Positions 1-13,220 of a stretch of 64,000 nucleotides of DNA are shown in pieces. The translations under genes were made by a program, and so were the position numbers. The notes beneath the pieces are model-generated. The model was not told the DNA's origin, did not search any database, and saw only the letters and a list, made by a program, of their open reading frames with translations. The first letter of the stretch is position 1. Every line of letters begins with the position of its first letter. Source of the stretch: Balanoglossus misakiensis (lineage: Eukaryota > Hemichordata); NCBI GenBank assembly GCA_040954595.2, contig CM082579.2, positions 6,510,001 through 6,574,000 on the forward strand, written 5' to 3'.

Positions 1-3000
1 AGACTCCTGAAGACAACGTGATGTAACACCACTAATCTTCCCATTGGTGAGCTATTCTCATCCGAGCCATTTTCCTCCTCCTTTTCTCCCTTATTTCCTG
101 TCTACATGAATTCACCCATCCAACTTGAAACGATCTGTCGATTGTTGCTGACTTGATTGATTGTCAAGCCCGCCAGCGAATCTTTTTTTTCTCCGCAAAT
201 TGAAACGAACTATTTTCTGTTTTTAGAAACTTCAACCCACACACGGGGAAACACAGGCAGTCTGGGGTTGGGAATTTCTCCGTCCTCCCACTTGTGGCGA
301 GCTCACAGCATCGCACGATCTGCCCGGGGGGCACGGGGTACTCTTGTGGAGATCCCAAAACCTGGCAAATATTTATTTATGTCCTCTCGCTTTCATGCAA
401 CCTATACGCAACAATGGACATGGATTTTCCCCTCTTAAAACAAGGTCTCTTCTGTTGCACCAGAACTCACTTCTCAAGGCAGTGTGTAGCTGCCTCCTCG
501 CAAGCGAGACAGAATTTTACTCTAGGCAGTCTATGAGGAATCGCAAATCAAAACCCACCCCAAACTGTTCTGTTTTTGTCTTGTCTTCAATACAAGGAGA
601 TGCAAATCCCATTACCCCCCCCCCCCCCCCTGCAGAGATTCTCCGCGAGTATCCCCACAGCCGACCTCCGTGACTAAAATTAAAATCTATCTATTGGCTA
701 ATTGCAAATGGGGCTGTGGTAGATTTCTGCTTAAAGAGTTGAGTTCTTCTAGCAATTATTCCCCAAATAACTCGTCCTAGTTCCTGCGAGTTCTATTTTG
801 AAACATTCAATTGTACACTGAGCTTATATTCTTGAATAGCCCCATTTCGCAATTAAAATCAAAATGGAATTTTCGAAGGTTTTTTTTAATGAAAGGTAAA
901 GTACCTGACTCAACCACTTCCTCAGGTAATAGGCAGGAAACAGAACAGTGCATGGGTCTGCCTGAATCTAAGATTTCATTCATCTCCATCGAGCTAATAT
1001 TCTGGGATATTATCCAGACCGAATATCAAATTAAGCCACAGAGGACTGTGTTCTAAACGTCTCAGCTTGTTACTGTATTACAGACTTAATTTCACCGTTC
1101 AGACTTTCCCACAGGAGTGGTTTACAGTCAAACTAAAGGACTCCTGGCTTGTGTTTCTATAATAATGGAAGACAGAGTCCTCGATCTCACGAGAAAGGGG
1201 AAAGTCCGACGTCAACTAAAAGAGGATGAACTGAATCTGACCTGTTTCATGAAATATGGATAAAGTTTTCAAAAACTTGCGATATTAATGTCACTCTGAT
1301 ATGAGAAAAATGAAACTTCTTGTGTAAGATTACACACACGGACACCTAGTATTGGTTCAGTAAAGCTGGTGGTTCAATGAGCAAATTCAAGTTCGTTCGC
1401 CCGTTTGACCACTTTGAGAGTGTCAAGTGACGTTAATATGTCTGTCACACTTTTAGGAAGTGTCCCGTTGGTTCGAATGACACAGCCACTGCAAATCCGC
1501 AGCACTACAGAGCCTTGGGTTTCCCACGTACAACCGCCGTTAAAAGGGCCAAACCCAAAACCAACAGCAGCATCCTTGTCGGTCGGTGCAAGAAATTCCT
1601 TGAATATGACTTGAAAGACTCTACAAAATCAACAATTTCTTGACACACAGTCACTGTACTACGGTTGGAGGGGGGGGGGGGGGTATATGCTCCCCATGAA
1701 ATTTAAAATAACGACCCCCTTACACTCAAAACCGATAACAAATATTATGGCCAGTTGTTACCTAACAACAAAGTTATTTACATCGACACAGAGCCTTGTG
1801 CTAATCAATGTACGAGTGTTGAAATTCTTATACACTGAGTATGTTGCTTCGAACTATAACTCCACCAAATGTTACTAAGACAATGAAAGTAATGAAAAGG
1901 TGACATTCTCAGAAATTCTCAGAATCTTACCGTACGGAAAAAAAAATCCTTGAAAATTGTCCCAATTCAGAAGAGTCCACGTTTACACTCTATCACACAC
2001 TACTCGTATTCTGAACAAATCAGGAAGTATTGCCATTCTCACTCACTGAGCCAACAATGGGCAATACTTCATGAAATGAATGAACTTACTGAAAATTAAC
2101 AGACTCCTGTGTTTGTCTTCAGTCGGGGCAGGCATGGTAGAGACACACATGTACTGGTAACAAGCGATATGATACACTCCAATTGGCTGGGCTGGCACGA
2201 CAATGGAAATGTGCCAGAGAAAGTCAACGACGCTGAAACCCTTGACAATAAGAAAGCCTACGTGACAGACGGCGAACAAACCCTGTCTGGTAGATTCCGG
2301 TTACTCTTGAATTGGGCAAGAGGGCCCTACAACCCCGTACGCCGACAACTCTAGGAAACACGCACTTCCTTCCAGATAGCCCAGTTGGCGCCACGACCTT
2401 ATGGTTGTCACTTGGGGTGCAAGAACCTAGGGAAAGGGGGCCGGTCGTTGGGTCTCGAAATTGTACTGCGTGTGTGTGTCACAGATGACTGCCACAGATT
2501 GATACCCCCCCTCCTCCGTCTAATTTGCGAGATAGCCCCGCCCCCACCTCCAACTACGGTTAAAGTGGACCGGCCCAAACGCCGGTTTTTTGTACACACT
2601 ATTCCACATGACTTCCCCTGTGGACAAGTTGAAACTGATTCGCCCATTCATCAATAGAAACCCTACATCCTTTCAGATTTCAGTGGCGTTTCGCTCGGAG
2701 AGCATGAACCCCATACAATGTTCTACAATGGCAGATGTTTGCGGCCATAGTTGTCGCTATTTGTTCCTCTTGTGTCTTTTTATCTTCTTTGCTTGGGAGG
2801 AAAAAAGGACGACACAAAAACTGGCTCAGAGTTGAGACTCGGGATACTTTGCAAAAAAACTTGATACTTTCCGGACTTGCACATTTTTTATGGAGGGGCT
2901 GTTAGGTGCATTTAAAACACAGTGAGAATGACTGATTACAGCAACTCTTTGAGCTAATTGAGAAAAGTCAGCCATTTCTTGAGTGAACCCCAGATCGTCA

Positions 3001-5074
3001 TGTCCCAATAGGTCAAAATAATCATGTTGTGAACACTCAGCATTGGTCGGAACAATATAGGTGACTTTTTCTCACTCATTTACGTATTAATAATTGGTCT
3101 GATCGGTGTCGCCATAGGTGACCAGTAGCGCACAATTGAGGCCGGGTGATTCATCTAATACCTTCACAATTATCCCTTGATCTGTCACCACACACTGATT
3201 GCTACCTCCCAGTCAGGTTATACCCCCTTTGACAGTTGCTAAATATATGTAATAGGACATCAAAAACAGTCCCAACACTCATTATATCACTCAAGGTAAA
3301 CAGATTACAAGGTCCACTGTAACAAGTAGAAAGATGAGGAAATGAAGGCATATATGCCACTTTTTGTTTATATACTTAGTTTGTCTGTGTTGTCTACTGT
3401 CCATAACGAAAGACATCTTAAAGGGACAAAGTTGCTAACTTTTGACGTAAATTTGGTTATTTTTATCTCGTCTTACCTGGGTATTTTAGTACAATATCCA
3501 TGACATCGCTAGCGACAGCGCGATCTACCTGATAGACCATTGCTCCAGAGTATAGCTGTGGTCGGTCGACCCGCTCTTTCAATTATGACCGTCCACTTCC
3601 TGACTTACACTTAAATCTAAAGCGATACCAGGTATTCTCCAAACAAACTGATTGACACACGTGCGCGCTTTGAATTTGACGTAAAACATACCGGGAATTA
3701 ATATTATAATCACAGGAATATAAAACCCAGTGCAAAAATGATAGAGGGATATTAAACAGGAAGGAAGTCAATTTCTTCCAGCAATCAAGTCGGTTACTCT
3801 GAATAGTAGTACTTAATTCACAGTGTGGTACGAAGTTCATTAACTGAACCCAATTTCAACCTTGACACAGAGGTGCCACTGGTCCCCGGGTTTTATGGTT
3901 CTGTGACGCACAAATGGAACTGTGCCGCTTTGCCGACACAGATGCAGAACACATAAAACCAAAGTTACTCGGAAGACAACAATCCAATTTCCTTTCCACA
4001 GTCCCTATAACCTTTGTACAGACAACCCCTCTTTACAACTATCCCTTTCACACCAATACAACATCCCTTTCGCACCTATTTGTTTTCACCTGAATGCAAT
4101 GGTCCTGTCTTGTTTTATGAGCTGGTTGGGACAGTCCACTGCAAAGTGGGGGTGCATTATTTTGTTGTGAAGCCACATCAAAGAGCTTATTCTATAGTAG
4201 TAAAAAGATTTTTGGTTTCTCAGTAAAATGCCTGCGATTGAGCATACATATCTATTGTTTGCTTTCCTTGCATTGCTTTTTTTCCCGACTGTTACCACGT
4301 CTAGTAAAACCACGAACGCCTGTGAAAAACTAATAAAATTTGCTTCTCATGGAGCACTTACAGCTTACTTTGATGTCGGTGTTGGCTATCACACACTTGG
4401 ACACTAACACAGAGTTGGGGAAAATTTTCAACATAGGGCTTCGCTTCACAGTGCAATTCACACACTGAGGCGTTGACAGTTTGGTGTAAATTTGTCCCAA
4501 CACCAGGTTCAATACAGACATGCATTGAAACTTGTATGTTATGTAGGTGAACCCAATGTGTGTGTATGTATAGATATGTGAACACATGTATGGTGGGTGT
4601 ATCCCGGGCAAGTCATGGCAATGGTTTTCACTAGTCAACAATACATACACAACACAAGTTACTACTACATGTATAGGCTAGATCGAAAAACAATTCAAAG
4701 ACTTACTCACTCAGTATTCCCGATAATTCCAGTTTTATGGATAATCCAATTTTTTTACCAGAGGGCACCTTGATAAGTTGCAAACTGCTCGGACTACAAT
4801 CCTATTTACCGTGCACTCGGTCACTATAACGCATGCAGCGACAACGAGGTTGTCTTCAGAAGCAATGCCCCTCGATGGCACTCTTTTTTTGTGAACTTGT
4901 ATAGGTGCCAAGTTGCTTGTGTGTGTGTGGACTGTCCTGAATGAAGCTAATCTGAATATCAAACCTAGCAGCACAATAGTCGGCACATATCCACGGCTAT
5001 TTCTGTGTCTCTCTCCCCTTGCCCATCTCATGCGAGATTCAGCTGGAGGGAAATGGGTTTCCTTTTTCTTCCAG
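1..5074. other. Mostly noncoding DNA, no supported gene
   Basis: Only short chance frames are seen. A TTAAAGGGACA motif at 3418, with a CG-containing stretch to about 3560, resembles the edge of an interspersed element. The minus strand there reads QLYSGAMVYQVDRAVASDVM up to a donor-like GTAAGA and could instead be an exon. Poly(C) and poly(G) tracts lie at 615 and 1670. Confidence 0.4.
615..630 (+). repeat. Poly(C) tract, first of thirteen long C/G runs
   Basis: A run of 16 C. Similar runs of 13 or more bases are at 1670, 5979, 7526, 20063, 20871, 21382, 30997, 33358, 36428, 37641, 43034 and 45937. They are all in noncoding sequence, and none is seen above 46 kb. Such tracts can form triplex or quadruplex structures. 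Confidence 0.8.
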
Positions 5075-5173
5075 GAGACGCACACTATCTCAAGACAATG
5101 CCAGTCTGTTGCATTACAGAAACTGCGCTCCAGCCTGAGTGTCCTTCAAGACGCTTTGCACGCTGATGTCACA
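5075..5173 (+). CDS. Candidate internal exon, phase 0-0, helical sequence
   Basis: This 99-nt segment lies between a very strong acceptor (GGTTTCCTTTTTCTTCCAG) and a good donor (GTCACA|GTAAGC). It reads ETHTISRQCQSVALQ then KLRSSLSVLQDALHADVT without stops. The heptad-like leucines suggest a helix or coiled coil. I do not recognise the family. The next comparable plus-strand exon, also phase 0, is at 11917. The minus strand over the same bases also carries an open frame, so the strand is not certain. Confidence 0.3.
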
Positions 5174-8100
5174 GTAAGCTAAGATAAGCAAGCACCCAAA
5201 GTTCACAATGTATCTCTCATCTCATTACCGCCACATGTGCTCTGGTTGTTTTCAGCCTGTTTGCACCACACAGGTTCTAATCACACAATTTCGTCACCAT
5301 AAACCGTTTAGCAAACAATATCCTACAGGTGTATATCAGCTAGGCTTCTTGCAGAGGTCTTCTGGCTTATAAAAACTCACCAGCAAATAAAGTGGGCGGC
5401 CGAAGCGATACCACCAAATCTCTCTTTTCTCCCGTGCCACGCAGAGCAAAGCATATCCTTCACATTACGTAACGAAACGTTTTCTCTTGAATGTGGAATA
5501 AAAACGCTCCCTGACGGCCCAAACCCAGAACCCGTGCACTGGCAAGCGGGCCAGCGATCAGTGCAAGACAACTGGCCCACAAAATCTCCAAACAATTATT
5601 AGCCAGCAACAATATCACCCTGGTGACGGCACTGTGTTAATAAACTATTGTGTGGAAACTAGGTGGTGTGAAGGGGTCACTTGATATCACTATGGGCCAA
5701 GACTTGAGTGACCAATCACACACACTGTACCAGTTTTAGTCTATTATAAACACATAAAAAATATCATAACACATCATGACTTGTGCCTTAATAAATTCAA
5801 ATATCAGCGCATGGTATATGAAATGGGTGGGTGGTTTATTACTGATCAACTGACATAAATACCAAATAGATAATCAGATTGATGACTTCAATTAACTGTT
5901 TACCATCTCAGTATTAAACCATTCATAACAAGATTCTGAATGTATATATTATTTCATGAGCTAACATTAAAAGTTGTACCCCCCCCCCCCCATATATCTA
6001 CTATTTATGCATGTGCCAACATGTGACAATTTTTCAATGCATAATATGATGCATTGTCTTTTGTTCATGAGATCATTATAAATTGACTGTAGTTTTACTG
6101 CAGACAAACAGTTTACCAGTATTAGACAATTTTATGATTTATGCATGAATCAGTTCCAACAAGCAGAAAAAGTAAATTACAACAAATGGAATTGCCGCAA
6201 TTTTATGGAACCCTGCAGTTTAGCAGCCCACAACGTATAATTTTTCACCACGCATTAACTTTATTACTGTAATAAATTCATGCCTGAAGTAGTCAAGTTA
6301 TAAATATGATTGATACATAGCATGTAACTATGCATTTAGTGGCTGGCCTATATGCATTCAAACCAGGTCTTGGATTTTACCATTTTGTGTTCTCTCTGTG
6401 TGATATGTTGGATCAAAAATCCCAGAAAAAAAATCAAATTCAGCAGTGAATTAAATCACAGTCACACCCCATGTCAACTTACGTAACCACCTTTGGACGT
6501 GAAAGTAGATTCGAGTGAACTTGGACAATGCACGCCCAGAAGACAGGATTGTCAGAAAAGCCCACCATTGTTGATTCTTTTTTTTGGGGAGGGGGGATAT
6601 ATTCATTGCAGATAATACCAGCTAAGAGATAAAAACACTGTGCGCAAATTAGCAAGTAACTGTGCAACCCTTGGACGGTCCACCACACACCGAGAACATC
6701 ACAACCATAGCTGCTGTTTCAAAAACAGTAAATTCACTGCAAGTATAATTGGCCGAGTGACCACAATTTTAAAATCTCAGGACGCAATCACCGACTCGAA
6801 ATGGCCTGCTGATATCAATTATAAAATCCCCAAGTTTACTGAAAGGACCCCGTGGAATAAATAAAGACGCAATTGTCCGGTAATTGCCGTAAAAAGCCCA
6901 GCGTTACCATACCAAAAGGGCTCATTGATCAATTATCATGTAAGCGTCTTTTGAGAGGGGCACAAAAGCTAAACCACCCAGCTCAGCTTTCAAATCGTGC
7001 GACACCCTGTGATTAAACTGTGCTTGCGATGTTTAGTGGCCTTCAGAAAGCAATTCTGAGTTCTCACAATATCTATTGTATTTCTAGGCAATAGCAAGCA
7101 GCCACTGTGTGTGTGTGTGTTACTTGAGGGTTCACGGGGAATCTTCAAGTAAAATCTGTGTCCAGCTAAAACAAACCATCGGTGCGGAGAGATGGTTACT
7201 TTTCCCACCTGCAACTTTATCAAAGATCAGTAGAGGAAATACTTGAAAACAAACAGTGAAGTATAAATCACTCTTGGGCTTTCTTCTTCTCTTTCTTGCA
7301 TCGTCACTCGAGTGTGAACTACTAAAGGTATGATGGGCTTTTGCCAAAAAGCAGATCTCCACTTCACAACCACACCACCATACGATTCCATTCTTTTCCG
7401 GCACATAATAAGTTTTTTTTCACGGTGTAATGGTGATGGATGCCTCTCCCCCGGAACTGAAGTCAGCCAAACACAGAAGCCCTCAAGAAACATTAGGCAG
7501 GATTGACTGAGATGAGGGAGAGAGAGGGGGGGGGGGGGGGGAGAGCCCAGCTAAGGACAAGAAGCTCTGTCATGAACTGAGATGAAACGCAGACTGCATT
7601 ACCAACACAACCCCACACACACACGTACACCAGCCAACTCAGAAGTCAACATGGCCCCTGTAAAGTAGTCTAACAAACGACAACACACAGTAGCACAGAA
7701 CACAACCTGGCAGTGTATTTTCCTCCAGACAACACACGCACACTACAGGGGTTGAGTTTGGCACAAGCCATATGCCTAAATGTAACATACAGAAATCAAC
7801 TCACAGTTGCATGAGCCAAGCCAGTTGTCCCCATAAACTTGTATATGAGTCAAGTTTACAATGTATGTACATGTAGAAAGCAGAGCAAAGGTTAGACATG
7901 GGTCTGTCTGATTACAACAAATAACATTTACTGTTCTAACATGTTGTAAAGACATCATATCATCGATAAAGCCAATAATGAATCATTAATGGTTCAAATA
8001 AAAAGAGCCGATTGACTTGTCAGCTTTTACTGAAACAATTAGGTTCAGCTCGACAAAGTGGCCAGTCTTATTGTTTCAGACCCACGTACACAATAGGGTC

Positions 8101-8235
8101 GGAGTATTAAAAACCCACACCAAGTCAGAAACTACAAGGTCTCTGACCTCAGACAATAACACCTGAAAAGCGATCTCAAGAGGGTTGCCAGGGGTAACCG
8201 TACCTGGAAGACAGGAAGTTTCCTGCCTGACTTAC

Positions 8236-8347
8236 GTTCGACTTTGCTGAGAGAGCCAGCAGTTTAATGTGATGTATGACATCACCCACAAACACTACAG
8301 TGGTCCCATTAAGGGTTTTTCTTCCTAACCGTTCATTAAAACAATTA
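8236..8347 (-). CDS. Weak candidate minus-strand exon
   Basis: A 112-nt open segment (NCFNERLGRKTL then NGTTVVFVGDVIHHIKLLAL) ends at a consensus donor (TCGAAC|GTAAGTC). It belongs to a chain of short phase-compatible candidates on the minus strand: 14627-14598, 11756-11724, 10773-10686, 8347-8236 and 6519-6483. The acceptors are only fair. It may be the distal part of the Ser/Pro-rich gene or chance. Confidence 0.15.
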
Positions 8348-10685
8348 CTAAAACTGCCATCAGTCGCAGGATGGACCTCTCTTGACTTTTGACCAGGAAT
8401 GAGACAACCTCTGACCAGTGTTCTACGTAAACATATATTTCTGTACGTCACACCACACTCATATATAATTCTGTCAATATTGACAATCAAACACTGGGTA
8501 CTTATCAATGCCATCCCCGCTCAGATAAATTTATGAATGAATTTCCTGATGATCACTTAGATTTTTTTATTTTGATAGATCCCTGTAAATCCATTTTTGA
8601 ATTGAAAGAAATATGGTCCCCTCTTCAAACATAGCTGTACTGTGACCGACTTTGTGTTTTAAATCGAAGAATGGTAACCATAGAGGGCGCTCTTACATGG
8701 AAACCGTATTCAGCTTAAAACAAAAATTCAATTACACAAATTTCACGAAAGAAATGTCAAACACATATAAGCTGCCACTATACATATCATGTCAGTGGAT
8801 CAGTCCCTGCACAAACAATCTCAGACCGTGTATGTGTCACCTGTGTGTAAACTTTCAACCAATCACATCCGCATTGGAAGAGATGCAATCCTGAGTTCAG
8901 TGACCCCCGTAGGACAATTTTCATTGCTCTCCTTGTTCCGAGTACCTGCAAGGATGTTTTTGTCTGACGTCATCGCAGTAAATGAGCGTCGAGTACTCCA
9001 GTACTCCACCAAAGATGATGACAGATGACTAAGTTTTTTTCTTCTGTTTGATGATGTACTGAATGAAAGAAACTGATAGCCAACAGGCAAGTGACCTGCC
9101 GTACTGTGGACTCGACGGCAGACACGGACGCGCTGACCCCTTCCTCTAGTGGTTACCCTGGCACGACTTCAAAAAACAAACACCGGCCCACGAAACTGGA
9201 TAAAATGGCAGTTGCCCAACCCCCCACGGCAACGATTACAGCTGGCTGGGCCCCACTGGGGTCCTCCGTGAAATTAGACCCAATTGTGACGGATGCACCC
9301 CAGAATCTGTGACGAGAGAGAACTTTGGCACAGACTGTCATCTCAGACAGAACACACAATTACTGAATTATGTACTCCAGCCCATACAGAGGATTTATGC
9401 CCCACGAAGTCTTCCATAGACATCAATGATACCGCCACTCAGCCCTGAATCAATAATTATTCTCTGAATTCCACACTACCATATTATCAACCTGAAATTG
9501 TGTTTCTGTTTTCAATGACTGTTATTCTAGCAATAAAAGACTTCCAGGCTCTTTACTTGTAATTGATGAGTTAATGAACCACACTTCCTGCATGTCTTGT
9601 GAAAAGAAATTTCTGATTTCACCAACATCATGTCACAAACACAAGTCTCTCTGTGGTGGTATATACTCAATGTATAGCGCACTTGACTTGTCTAGATGGC
9701 GTAAATCAGTTATTATCAAATAAGTTGAAGTATTCATTACAAGACTGAATTCTTAGCAGAAATGACCAGAAACACTTTATTGCGTTCTAGTCCATCTACA
9801 ATAAAGTTTCACATATTCATGTACAGAGCTCTACACTGATTTATAAATTTCAACACGGATCTACATCCTGCATTCTAGGGCTTCTCTTAACCCACAAAGA
9901 CACACGGCACAGCAGACTACAGATTTCAAACCATGCATTCTATCTCTGTGCAACACCCCGCATCATCGTTGTGGGAGTGTGTTAACCTCTGACCTTGACC
10001 TCTGAACTAGACCAATGAGGGCCAAACATTAGAATGCAGAGAGAGCAGAATGTTCCAGTGATCTACATTCCACACGTTCACTGAAGTTGCAAAGAGTCCA
10101 CAAGCACATACTTTTTTTTTAAATGTGCGACTCACATTACAGAAAATAAATTACATGTTTATGCAACAAAGTGTGGACTGACTTCTCCCTTTTCAAGTAA
10201 TGCACCTATCACGAGATGCAACTTTTGACTTTTTCTCAGTAATTCTCAAATCCCCGTATTCTAATACTGGCTTCCCACATCCGGTAAAGCAGTCTAATAT
10301 CCTAAGCCTTTGATGTATTTCAATAACACCAGTTATCGCGTTTCACTTTGTACCCACAAAGTAATTGAGACTTTTGGAAGGAACTGACAGAACGTTTTAC
10401 GTTCAGCGTACACCACTGGTTCTATTTCAGCTCGGAACACGCTATCGCATACAGAGAAGAACAGAGGGGGAAAAAACGACGAGAAGTGGGGGGTAACACG
10501 ATCGGCGTGGGTTTCATTCACTGCTCAATGAGGGGAACTGTTAAGGAGTCGTTTCACCCTTTCATCACGGCCCCTTGTTTCAAGTCCAATCTTACAGCGG
10601 TGTTCAAAGCTGCGGTCGGATCTGAATACAGGAATAACAATGTGAAATGTCCGCAATGATTGAAGTCGGTTGCATGGGCACTCAC

Positions 10686-10773
10686 ATGCATACCAGCCAC
10701 TGCTCAGTTAGTTGCTCAATCAGGACATTATCACTTTTAATTAAAGTAGAAATCAGACCAGACAAATGTAGCC
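10686..10773 (-). CDS. Weak candidate minus-strand exon
   Basis: An 88-nt segment after the acceptor TTTTTATCTCAAATCTCAG reads LHLSGLISTLIKSD then NVLIEQLTEQWLVC and ends at GCAT|GTGAGTG. It enters in phase 1 and leaves in phase 2, consistent with candidates at 11756-11724 and 8347-8236. Confidence 0.15.
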
Positions 10774-11916
10774 CTGAGATTTGAGATAAAAACCTGTGTA
10801 TGCTTCTCTTCAGATGATGTAACAAGTTTAACCACCTCCGCAGCGCACTACTGCGCAGGAAGAACTTGAGAACAAATACTGAAGCAAGTTTGTGCCAAAA
10901 TGTTGTATCTAAGACAGACAGACAGACATACAGACAAACACACACCTTCACAAACCTACTCTGTGGAACGTGGTGGAAAGTCAATTAAGGTCAACCGGGC
11001 TGGCTTTCTGAAAGATTCCCCGGTACAAATATTTGAGTTTCCACAAGAAACACGCCGATTACAATGGGTGAATGAACGAACCGAATGTAAAATTACACTA
11101 AGTCAAACCATGCTCTAAGCAGGCACCATCCCCTTCCTAGCACCGGTTGCCATGGCAACAAAAGCGGAGTACAAACACGGTGCGACGTCTTCAAATGTTC
11201 TCACACTGATGACCCTATTTAACAGCAGTATTGTTGTGCTAGAGCGCTCCAGACAAAGGGGTATAGTCGCCGCATTTTTGAAAGTTCAGTGCTCAGTTAT
11301 AATGATAGCACTTCATAGGTTAAATTATTGGCCACACAAACTAGAAGTAGAACAAGCTGGTACTCACGGCCAGAAAAAAAATTGAATTCTACGTGGTGAC
11401 TCTATCATTCAAAGGACTCTTATATTTACAATGTACTACAACTGCCCCATCACACCCATCAAAAGTTTTGAGTCATTTCACTCAGTTGGTACCCTGTAGG
11501 TTTTGGAACCTGATGTGAGTTGAAGAACGTTAGACCTATTTCAAGTAGCCAATGGGGCAGTTTACAGATTCTCATCAATAATTTATGCAAATGATAAGTA
11601 TTAATAATAGGTTGCCATGACAGTCGGTTTGCTGAATCCAGGTATTCATAGAACATTTGGCAAGTTATCTACAATGCATGGTGGTACAAATGGACTGTGC
11701 TGAGTTGACCAAAACCTACTTACACCAGAAAGACTTAGATGATGATGCATCTGCTTCTATTGATGAAGGATTATAAAGACAGACACAGCTAGGCTGATGT
11801 GCCGAATGGCTGTAACACGGTGACGTGTCAATGCTTAACTTGGAATCTATTACAACAGTCATTAGCCAAGCTCTACTTATTTTGAAAAATCACGTCTTTT
11901 TCCCCCTTTAACCCAG

Positions 11917-12003
11917 TTTCAGCGACATAATGATGAGGCGGTTCAATCCCTGGGGCTAACTCTCAGTTACTTGTACATCCTGGCACTTGGTGACACCGAA
12001 AGA
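11917..12003 (+). CDS. Candidate internal exon, phase 0-0
   Basis: This 87-nt segment follows a pyrimidine-rich acceptor (TCTTTTTCCCCC then TTTAACCCAG) and ends at a consensus donor (GAAAGA|GTAAGT). It reads FQRHNDEAVQSLGLTL then SYLYILALGDTER, 29 codons with no stop. It joins the 5075-5173 candidate in phase. If the two belong together they come from an otherwise unseen plus-strand gene. Confidence 0.3.
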
Positions 12004-13160
12004 GTAAGTACTCCAAAGACAGGAGTCTTTAGAAGCGAGAGGCGGCAGCGAAAAAAATACAAGACCCAGGGATAAAACCAAAGGCTAGATAGCCACAGTA
12101 GTTGTTATTCTAACAGCAGCAGACCAACACTGTATCAATATTTGATTGGTATTGTCAGCTACCAGTCATGCCTAGACTCAGCTGTAACAGCCGCTGGGTT
12201 GCGAACGTTGACTCCACTCCACTGAGAAAATCAGCCCCAAAAAGGGGGGTGAAGAAAATGTATCACGGCCGAGACTATAGGGTTACTGTTGCACATATCA
12301 CCACCGGTCCGCCTGTCAATGTCTGTCATACTCAGATGTAAAATACAATCGCAAACTCTGTTTGCAACCATCACAGTCCTGCCTGTTAGGTGACAGGGTC
12401 CCACAAATGGGAAATGTCCAGTCATTCACTTCCCATCTCATCCACACCACAAACACAGTAAGACTATGCGCCAGCCATTCTCCAAGATTCATAAATATTT
12501 AAATGCACAAACTGTAAAACATATTACAAACCAGACTGAGAGCATCCTTTCTTCACAATGCACGAACATAAATCTGGCACCACACTGGTATGGTATCTAA
12601 GCAAACCTGGCATGCAGGAAAGTCCATTAAATCATTTAGAACTCAATGAAATTTGGGTAAGAGAATCAGGTATGTCTACAAGTAGTTTCAACTTTGTAAC
12701 TCAAGACATTATTAACTGCACCTCTTGTATGTCTACCTTGCCATTGTCGAGCATAACTTCATTGTCAAAGGCAAACGGCTTTCAGTGGTTGAGAGAGAGA
12801 CAGAGAGAGAGATAGCCAGTGGCAAATTAGCTCAATTCAAGGCTAAGAGCTGGCCAACAGAAAATCCAAAACTGCTCGAATTAATCCATCATATCTACAT
12901 GCATTAAGGCAAGGCTTAACCCTCTCCACTTGCAGCTCAACTTTCTGTCTGCGAGCCAAACCACTCAAATGTATATCCAACGTCAGACAACATCAAGGCC
13001 AAGATGTCTGACCTCGGATTATTTCGCTGTAATACAGAAAATCTTTCCAAGGTTGACGCCCGCCGATCGAATCCGACAAAATCTGGTTTCCTACTAATAT
13101 GCAAGGTACTCTGGCACATTTCAAGGGTTCTGAAAATTTTTTTCCCTCCAGTTACAAGGG

Positions 13161-13220
13161 CACGCTGCCGAAAATGGTATCAGTTTCACGAAAGCCACGG
13201 ATCAGGCTTTGTGTTGGGGT
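13161..13220 (+). CDS. Weak candidate exon after a strong acceptor
   Basis: After TTTTTTTCCCTCCAG near 13150-13160 the frame reads LQGHAAENGISFTKATDQAL. A modest donor (GTAATC) lies near 13220. The frame enters in phase 0, as the 5075 and 11917 candidates leave, but the donor is poor. Exact ends are approximate. Confidence 0.15.

Noticed and set aside
11934-11944. GGTTCAATCCC, a perfect match to the tRNA B-box consensus
   Set aside because: The flanks cannot form a T-arm stem and no A-box or acceptor stem is present, so it is not a tRNA gene.
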